Source: an uncultured Christensenella sp. (GTDB lineage Bacteria; Bacillota; Clostridia; Christensenellales; UBA3700). From it: a stretch of 10,471 bases of DNA. The stretch lies in the NCBI GenBank assembly GCA_910576875.1, contig CAJTKI010000013.1, forward strand, positions 1 to 10,471, read 5' to 3'. Shown here piece after piece: positions 5,973 through 10,471 of this stretch (position 1 is its first letter; every line of letters starts with the position of its first letter). A program made the position numbers and the translations under genes. The notes beneath the pieces were generated by a model. The model was given only the letters and a program-made list of their open reading frames with translations. It was not told the DNA's origin and made no database searches.

Positions 5973-6512
5973 ATGGCGAAAAATGTATTGATTTTGTCCG
6001 CAAGTCCGCGCAAAGGCGGCAATTCGGATTTGTTGTGCGATGCGTTTGCGGACGGCGCGCGCGCAAGCGGCAACGTCGTCGAAAAGGTACGCGTCGCGGA
6101 CTGCGAGATCGGGTATTGTCGCGCTTGTTCCGCGTGCGAGCGCAACGGCGGCAGGTGCGCGATTGCGGACGACATGGGGCGATTGCTCGATCGGATCGTC
6201 GCGGCGGACGTGCTGGTACTGGCAAGCCCCGTCTATTTCTATTCGATCGCCGCGCAACTCAAAACGGTCATCGACCGTTGCGTCGCGCGATGGACGGAGA
6301 TCCGAGACAAAGAGTTCTATTATATTCTTTCGGCGGCGGAAGACAGCGATACCGTCATGGACGGCGCGTTGGCTTGCATGCGCGGGTTTTTGGACTGTTG
6401 CGACGGCAGCGTCGAAAAAGGCGCGATCTGCGCCAAGGGCGTATACGGCAAGGGCGACGCGGCATCGACCGAGTATCCCGCGCAAGCGTATCAAATGGGA
6501 ACAATCGTATAA
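5973..6512 (+). CDS. Flavodoxin-fold iron-sulfur flavoprotein / NADPH-dependent FMN reductase family protein
   Basis: 179 residues; the ATG at 5973 follows CGGGAG at 6 bases. The protein opens with a flavodoxin-like first strand, VLILSASPRKGGNSDL. Ser11-Pro-Arg-Lys-Gly-Gly-Asn-Ser18 is the loop that binds the FMN phosphate. The SPVYFYS motif (85-91) is the second flavin-contacting loop. Cys49, Cys52, Cys55 and Cys62 form CX2CX2CX6C. This matches the compact motif (CX2CX2CX4-7C) that holds a 4Fe-4S cluster in iron-sulfur flavoproteins such as Methanosarcina Isf. Many bacterial relatives are annotated only as flavodoxin family or NAD(P)H reductases, so cluster binding is inferred. It is probably a cytoplasmic electron carrier or reductase. 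It lies 58 bases after the DXS-like gene with no promoter between, so the two are probably co-transcribed under MerR control. A strong terminator follows. Confidence 0.85.
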   Translation: MAKNVLILSASPRKGGNSDLLCDAFADGARASGNVVEKVRVADCEIGYCRACSACERNGGRCAIADDMGRLLDRIVAADVLVLASPVYFYSIAAQLKTVIDRCVARWTEIRDKEFYYILSAAEDSDTVMDGALACMRGFLDCCDGSVEKGAICAKGVYGKGDAASTEYPAQAYQMGTIV

Positions 6513-6536
6513 TCCGATCCGATTATAGACATCGGC

Positions 6537-6562
6537 AAGGGAAGCCATACGGCTTCCTTTTT
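6537..6562 (+). terminator. Rho-independent terminator of the DXS-like/flavoprotein operon
   Basis: GGAAGCC (6540-6546) pairs with GGCTTCC (6551-6557) around a 4-base loop. The stem can extend outward by a G-T and two A-T pairs, and T residues run from 6558 to 6562. It lies 25 bases after the stop codon. Confidence 0.9.
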
Positions 6563-6631
6563 GCATATGCGGGCGCAACCGAACGCAGCGCGGAGCAAAT
6601 CGATCCGCGATCGCAAACGGAAATCGTCGCA

Positions 6632-6647
6632 TGTGAAAAATATCACA
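6632..6647. promoter_or_regulatory. CRP/FNR- or Rex-like operator (perfect TGTGA-N6-TCACA)
   Basis: TGTGA (6632-6636) and TCACA (6643-6647) flank six A/T bases. This is a perfect inverted repeat matching the consensus of the CRP/FNR superfamily and resembling Rex sites. It lies in the A+T-rich spacer about 60 bases upstream of the -35 box of the beta-helix lipoprotein gene, a common position for an activator. The regulator itself is not in the window. Confidence 0.5.
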
Positions 6648-6700
6648 AAATTATTATGCTTTTTGCGGATATGTGTCGGAAATGCGTAATATTTTGGGGA

Positions 6701-6730
6701 TTGACAAAATGACTTGACGACTGATATACT
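6701..6730 (+). promoter_or_regulatory. Sigma-A-type promoter of the beta-helix lipoprotein gene
   Basis: A perfect TTGACA (6701-6706) and TATACT (6725-6730) are 18 bases apart. A second TTGACG lies inside the spacer (6714-6719), too close to the -10 to serve it. The start would fall near 6737, just before the ribosome site GAGGG and the ATG at 6751. Confidence 0.75.
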
Positions 6731-6750
6731 GCAAGCAAGAGGGACGTGAT

Positions 6751-8085
6751 ATGAGACATTCTTTCAAAACGGCAATATGCATCGCGCTGGCATGCGCATG
6801 CTTGACCGCGGTCGGGGCGAGTGCCGCGGGTTGTAAAAGCAAGGCGGTTTCTCCGATCGACCTGACGCCGTTGTCCGTATATATGGCGAACGATTGGTAT
6901 TTGGGCACGACGACCGCGCAGGGAGATACCGTGAGCGATACGTTCGATCTAATGCAGGTATTCGTCACGGCAAGCGACTTTGCGTATTCGGGCGACAATC
7001 TGTCGATCGTCGGAACGACGGCGGTCGTGACGGGCAGCGGACAAGGCGTGCTGACGTTTCGCCGCGACGGCGCGGACGAAGCCCTGAACGTCTACGTCAA
7101 AGACGCGGTCAACGTGACGACCGAAGCGCAATTGCGCAAACATCTCGCGAACTCGGACAGCATCGTATTGCAAGCGGATATCGCGGCGCAAGGGTCGGAC
7201 GATATTTGCGTCAAAAGCGATATCTACGGCAACGGACATCGGTTCGAAGCCTATTCGATCGTCAGCAAGCAGGATTCCTGTTTCTACATGGACGGTCCGC
7301 AGATTCGCATTCAGGATTTACACGTGATCGGCAAAGCCGTCGATCCCAACGACGAAACGGTCAAGCTGGAAGATTTCGAAGGCTTCGGCGCGCTGTTCAA
7401 TCTGGACGACGCGTATTATGACGGACACAGCGTGCTCCAAAACTGCATCGGCGAAAACGGACATAAAATCGTCGTGCTACGCGGGATTCAAATCACGATC
7501 GAAGGATGCATTTTCCGCAACGCCGCCGATGCGATCATCGCGTCGGAGACGACGGAGAATAACACCGGTTCGCAGATCACGTTGCGCAACAACGTACTTG
7601 CCAACGCTGTCGTCGCGGGATTCCTGTTTTGGGGCGTGGGAAAGGCGAACGAGAGTTCGCAACAGACGTTGACGATCGAAGGATTTTTGGACATCTACAA
7701 TTGGAAAAGTTCCGAGAACGCCAAACTCATGCCCGGCACCGAAGCCGCCGCGGGATTGGTAAACGGATTGATTCCCGGCGAATTGAAGAAAGAAGAGTAC
7801 GCGCACTATTTCTACAAAGACGGCGGCAACAAATACGTGCATTTCGGTCTCGTGACCGTGTGGACGGGCGATAAGAAGTGTGACAATACGCCGACGATCG
7901 TCGGACTGGATGCGGTCGGAATCTATAAAAAAGATTTTCCGTTGCCGCCGGCGGCGGGTATTGTCGTCAGACGTTGCGATCTGTACGGATACGATTCCGC
8001 AGGCACGCCGCCGATCAAACCCACGGACAAGATTACGGACAACCCCGATCTGTATCAGGAATTGCGCAACGGCAGAGCCGCTTGA
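6751..8085 (+). CDS. Putative lipoprotein with a right-handed beta-helix fold
   Basis: 444 residues; the ATG at 6751 follows AGAGGG at normal spacing. Residues 1-27 form a signal sequence (MRHSFK, hydrophobic core) with a lipobox-like AAGC placing lipidated Cys28. A small beta-rich segment (about 40-118) follows. The rest shows the short repeating strands of a pectate-lyase-like right-handed beta-helix: DSIVLQADI (136-144), IRIQDLHVIG (185-194), IQITIEGCIFRNAADAIIAS (246-265), QITLRNNVLANAV (275-287) and QTLTIEGFLDIYN (305-317). Such folds occur in polysaccharide lyases, epimerases and adhesins. I see no recognisable catalytic triad or calcium site, so a carbohydrate-related role is only a guess. 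It should sit on the outer face of the cytoplasmic membrane. It is transcribed alone, with its own promoter, a possible upstream operator (6632-6647) and a terminator at 8119-8153. Confidence 0.75.
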   Translation: MRHSFKTAICIALACACLTAVGASAAGCKSKAVSPIDLTPLSVYMANDWYLGTTTAQGDTVSDTFDLMQVFVTASDFAYSGDNLSIVGTTAVVTGSGQGVLTFRRDGADEALNVYVKDAVNVTTEAQLRKHLANSDSIVLQADIAAQGSDDICVKSDIYGNGHRFEAYSIVSKQDSCFYMDGPQIRIQDLHVIGKAVDPNDETVKLEDFEGFGALFNLDDAYYDGHSVLQNCIGENGHKIVVLRGIQITIEGCIFRNAADAIIASETTENNTGSQITLRNNVLANAVVAGFLFWGVGKANESSQQTLTIEGFLDIYNWKSSENAKLMPGTEAAAGLVNGLIPGELKKEEYAHYFYKDGGNKYVHFGLVTVWTGDKKCDNTPTIVGLDAVGIYKKDFPLPPAAGIVVRRCDLYGYDSAGTPPIKPTDKITDNPDLYQELRNGRAA

Positions 8086-8118
8086 TCTTCCGATCTTTTC
8101 CGCATATGCAAAACGTCG

Positions 8119-8153
8119 AATCGTCCGCACGGCTTGTCCTGCGGACGGTTTTT
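8119..8153 (+). terminator. Rho-independent terminator after the beta-helix lipoprotein gene
   Basis: CGTCCGCA (8122-8129) pairs perfectly with TGCGGACG (8140-8147) around a 10-base loop. The stem can extend through a T-G and two A-T pairs, and the five-T run 8149-8153 follows. Confidence 0.85.
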
Positions 8154-8181
8154 GTATCGCGCGGGACGGAGCGCAAGCGCA

Positions 8182-8213
8182 GGAAAATGTTGGAAAATTG
8201 CAAGTTTGGAAAA
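8182..8213. repeat. Three GGAAAA direct repeats upstream of the Sel1-gene promoter
   Basis: GGAAAA occurs at 8182-8187, 8192-8197 and 8208-8213. The last two copies extend to TTGGAAAA, 16 bases apart. They end 8 bases before the -35 box of the next gene, a position where an activator or an A-tract upstream element could act. Confidence 0.35.
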
Positions 8214-8221
8214 GTTAAGAC

Positions 8222-8250
8222 TTGTAATCGCATAAAATGTGTGATAAAAT
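8222..8250 (+). promoter_or_regulatory. Sigma-A-type promoter of the Sel1-repeat gene
   Basis: TTGTAA (8222-8227) and TAAAAT (8245-8250) are 17 bases apart. The start near 8257 would leave the ATG at 8264 almost leaderless but gives a normal leader for the ATG at 8285. Confidence 0.65.
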
Positions 8251-8272
8251 AACCTAAATAAGTATGAGTTCG

Positions 8273-8280
8273 GGCGGTGA
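8273..8280 (+). promoter_or_regulatory. Ribosome binding site that decides the Sel1-gene start
   Basis: GGCGGTGA matches GGAGGTGA, complementary to the 16S rRNA 3' end, at 7 of 8 positions. It lies at correct spacing for the ATG at 8285. The in-frame ATG at 8264 has no such site before it. Confidence 0.65.
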
Positions 8281-8284
8281 AAGC

Positions 8285-10066
8285 ATGCAAGAAGAAAAAG
8301 TAGAATTCAAACGACTGAAAAAGGCAGCCAAGACCGATTATTGCGCGAAAGTCAATTTGGCGGTCGCGTATTATCTCGGCACGTACGAAGAAAAGCCGAA
8401 CGTCGGGCGCGGCGTCAAGCTGTTGGAACAGGCGGTGTCCGGCAAATATGCGAAACTGTACGGATCGTCGGACAATACTTCCGCCGAGCACGGCGCGTAT
8501 TGTACCGCCAACTGCTATCTCGGTTATTATTACGCGACGCAGAAGTCGCCCAAACCCAGCCGCAAAAACGTCTCGATCGCATTGCGCTATTACAACACGG
8601 CGGCGAAAGCGGGAGACGGTTTGGCGAACTATTCGCTGGCGATGATTTACAAAAACGGTCTGGGCAAAATCGATCCCGATCATGAAAAGTCGCAACAGTA
8701 TCTGAGCGCCGCGAGCGAACGCGGACAGGCGAACGCGGTGTACAACGACGAATTGCTCAAACAGCGTCAGTACAAACGCGTATGGCTGCATGCGGACAAA
8801 GCGTCCGAAAAGGACGCCGCGTTGCAGGTGCTGGCGCAAGTACGGCGCAATATTCTCGACACCGCGCAGAGCGGTTGCAAGGAAGCGGAATTGGCGGCGG
8901 GACTGGCGTATCTGTTGGGCGACGGCGTGGATCGGAGCACGGTGCGCGCGGAAGAGTATTTGACGAGCAGTCACGAGAAGGGCTGCGCGATGGCGACGTA
9001 TGCGCTCGGTTACATGTATGCGGACGGCATCGGCGTGCCGCGGTCGGGCGGAAAGGCGTTCGATTATTTCAAAGAATCGTATTTGGCGGAGCCGAGCGAA
9101 CAAAACGTGATCGCGCTGGGGCTGTGCCATTTGATGGGCTTCGGGACGGTGCGTTCGGCGGAGCAGGCATATCAGTGTTTCCGCGTCGGCGTGGAGCAGT
9201 TCCACAGCGCGGCGGCGCACTATCAATGCGGCATGTGTCTGACGATGGACAAAGCGCTCGCCGAGCGCGAAGCGTCGGGCGCGGAGCCGAAGACGGCGGA
9301 ATGGTATTTTACGAACGCGGCGAACACCGGATATGCGCCGGCGATGTACCAGCTGGGGCGGCTCAACGATCCGACCATCGGCGGCAGCCGCAAGGGCGAG
9401 AAGGCGTTCCAATACTATTCGCAGGCGTACAAGAAAGGATACAAACCCGCGGCGGCGGGATTGGCGCGGCTCTTTTTGAGCGGCAACGGCGTCGCGCCGG
9501 AAGGCAAGCGCGGATACGTGTTGCTCAAAGAAGCGGAAGAAGCCAACGTCGGCGAAGCGATGACGATGCTGGCGCAGATGTATTGCGGCACGTTTGCCAA
9601 AGGTTTGGTGGACGTGGATTACGAATGGGCGGGACAGTACTGGCTCAAAGGCGCCAACTGCGGCGAACTCGTTGCGATGCGCGAAGTCGCGCAGGCGTAC
9701 CGCGAAGGCAAATACGGCATTCCGAAAGATCCGATCAAGGCGCTGGAATGGAGAGAGCGTTGCGCCAATATGGGCGACGTGGACGATTACCGCGCGTTGG
9801 CGACCGCATATGACAAAGGCGATCGCGAGAACGGCGTGGGCAGCAATTCGGAAAAAGCCGCGTATTGGTACGCGATGGCGGCGTTGTACAGCCCCGTCAA
9901 GAAAGATCGCGAGTATTGTGCCAATCAGTTGAACCGCTATGCGCGCGACCTCAACAATGTCTGGGGCACCAAACGCGAAGTCAAGCGTCGGATCAAGAAA
10001 CAGCGCGCGCAGCAACGCGCCGAACAAGCTGCGCAGAAGAAAAAGGCCAAGGCCGACAAGAAGTGA
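8285..10066 (+). CDS. Sel1-repeat (SLR) cytoplasmic scaffold-type protein
   Basis: 593 residues from the ATG at 8285. No signal peptide or membrane helix is present, so it should be cytoplasmic. The protein is almost wholly built of Sel1-like repeats (TPR-related helical pairs of 36-44 residues). Typical units are ANYSLAMIYKNGLGKIDPDHEKSQQYL (114-140), AELAAGLAYLLGDGVDRSTVRAEEYL (201-226), ATYALGYMYADGIGVPRSGGKAFDYF (237-262), APAMYQLGRLNDPTIGGSRKGEKAFQYY (351-378) and AMREVAQAYREGKYGIPKDPIKALEW (464-489); more degenerate copies lie between. Residues 563-593 form a very basic Lys/Arg/Gln/Ala tail, probably helical and possibly able to bind nucleic acid or a partner. Sel1 proteins generally bring protein partners together; no specific partner is indicated. 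Its stop overlaps the maf start, so the two genes are translationally coupled. Confidence 0.9.
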   Translation: MQEEKVEFKRLKKAAKTDYCAKVNLAVAYYLGTYEEKPNVGRGVKLLEQAVSGKYAKLYGSSDNTSAEHGAYCTANCYLGYYYATQKSPKPSRKNVSIALRYYNTAAKAGDGLANYSLAMIYKNGLGKIDPDHEKSQQYLSAASERGQANAVYNDELLKQRQYKRVWLHADKASEKDAALQVLAQVRRNILDTAQSGCKEAELAAGLAYLLGDGVDRSTVRAEEYLTSSHEKGCAMATYALGYMYADGIGVPRSGGKAFDYFKESYLAEPSEQNVIALGLCHLMGFGTVRSAEQAYQCFRVGVEQFHSAAAHYQCGMCLTMDKALAEREASGAEPKTAEWYFTNAANTGYAPAMYQLGRLNDPTIGGSRKGEKAFQYYSQAYKKGYKPAAAGLARLFLSGNGVAPEGKRGYVLLKEAEEANVGEAMTMLAQMYCGTFAKGLVDVDYEWAGQYWLKGANCGELVAMREVAQAYREGKYGIPKDPIKALEWRERCANMGDVDDYRALATAYDKGDRENGVGSNSEKAAYWYAMAALYSPVKKDREYCANQLNRYARDLNNVWGTKREVKRRIKKQRAQQRAEQAAQKKKAKADKK

Positions 10067-10471
10067 GACGGGTCGTCCTTGCGTCCGCGTCTCCCAGACG
10101 GGCGGAGCTGATCCGCGCCGTCGCGCAGGACGTGGAGATTTTGCCGCAGGACGCGGAAGAGCGCACGCATTACCGTCGTCCGCATTGCATCGTGCAGGAT
10201 TTGGCGCGGATCAAGGCGGGCGATCTCAAAGATCGGTATCCCGACCGTTTCGTAATCGGGGCGGATACGATTGTGTGGCGGAGCGGCAAGCTGTACGGCA
10301 AGCCGTTGACCGAAGCGCGCGCCGCGACGTATCTGCGCGAGTTGCAGGGCAAGCGACACAGCGTCTATACCGGCGTGTACGTCGCGTACCGCGGACGGGA
10401 ACGTACGTTTTGGGTCAAGTCGGACGTCGCGTTTCGGACGATGTCCGATCGGGAAATCGCGGATTATATCG
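10063..10471 (+). CDS. maf: Maf-family nucleotide pyrophosphatase (partial, 3' end outside window)
   Basis: 136 codons are seen; the gene continues past base 10471, and Maf proteins are usually about 185-200 residues. The GTG start at 10063 overlaps the TGA of the Sel1 gene in GTGA, indicating translational coupling. No strong ribosome site precedes it. LASASPRR (6-13) is the signature phosphate-binding start of Maf/HAM1-like enzymes. GADTIV (66-71) carries the likely catalytic Asp68, GKP (79-81) the conserved Lys80, and HSVYTGV (99-105) is also family-typical. The GADT form resembles the B. subtilis Maf/YhdE branch, which hydrolyses dTTP and UTP as well as some modified pyrimidine nucleotides, rather than the YceF branch. 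In B. subtilis maf is linked to septum control. Here the unusual partner is a Sel1 protein rather than the cell-shape genes often found beside maf. Confidence 0.9.
   Translation, partial: MRRVVLASASPRRAELIRAVAQDVEILPQDAEERTHYRRPHCIVQDLARIKAGDLKDRYPDRFVIGADTIVWRSGKLYGKPLTEARAATYLRELQGKRHSVYTGVYVAYRGRERTFWVKSDVAFRTMSDREIADYI

Noticed and set aside
8264..8284. ATG at 8264 as the start of the Sel1-repeat protein
   Set aside because: It lacks a ribosome site and lies only a few bases from the predicted transcription start. GGCGGTGA at 8273-8280 serves the ATG at 8285.
8033..10027. 664-codon open frame on the minus strand across the Sel1 gene
   Set aside because: It covers the terminator, the promoter and the Sel1 coding region in antisense. 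Its Arg/Phe/Ala-rich composition and lack of a domain mark it as a shadow.

Overview
The window looks like chromosomal DNA of an uncultured Bacillota-type bacterium, possibly a Clostridia or Christensenellales-like gut lineage. This is inferred from AGGAG-type ribosome sites, sigma-A-type promoters (TTGACA/TATAAT with 17-19 bp spacers), a tRNA gene with encoded CCA, lipoprotein signals and the kinds of genes present. Coding regions are G+C rich with many CG-containing codons; the spacers between them are A+T rich. No phage, transposon, CRISPR or conjugation gene was seen.

Layout. 1-204 is the C-terminal end of a membrane-anchored protein. A well-formed promoter (333-361) drives tRNA-Leu(UAA) at 373-458. 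A 37-residue lipoprotein (607-720) follows and overlaps by 6 bases, tail to tail, a four-helix membrane protein on the minus strand (715-1476). The 1477-1831 spacer carries promoters for both flanking genes and two adjacent dyads, one of them perfect. 1832-3460 encodes a GH123/DUF4091-type glycosidase-like protein. A bidirectional terminator (3489-3518) separates it from the convergent minus-strand MerR gene (3529-3987).

The most interesting part is 3529-6512. A MerR-family regulator is divergent from a two-gene operon: a short DXS-like thiamine-diphosphate enzyme (4157-5914) and a small flavoprotein with a compact four-cysteine motif (5973-6512), ending in a clear terminator. The operon promoter has a consensus -35 and -10 separated by 19 bp, the spacing typical of MerR-activated promoters, with an imperfect dyad centred in the spacer. 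A strong divergent merR promoter lies directly beside it. The DXS-like enzyme keeps the cofactor and catalytic positions, but both arginines that hold the phosphate of glyceraldehyde 3-phosphate in DXS appear to be alanine. I infer that it uses another acceptor. The regulator resembles the thiol-based AdhR/NmlR group, so the three genes may form a carbonyl- or redox-responsive unit.

Downstream, a predicted beta-helix lipoprotein (6751-8085) has its own promoter with a perfect TGTGA-N6-TCACA site upstream. A Sel1-repeat protein (8285-10066) then overlaps, by four bases, the start of a maf nucleotide pyrophosphatase gene that runs off the window end.
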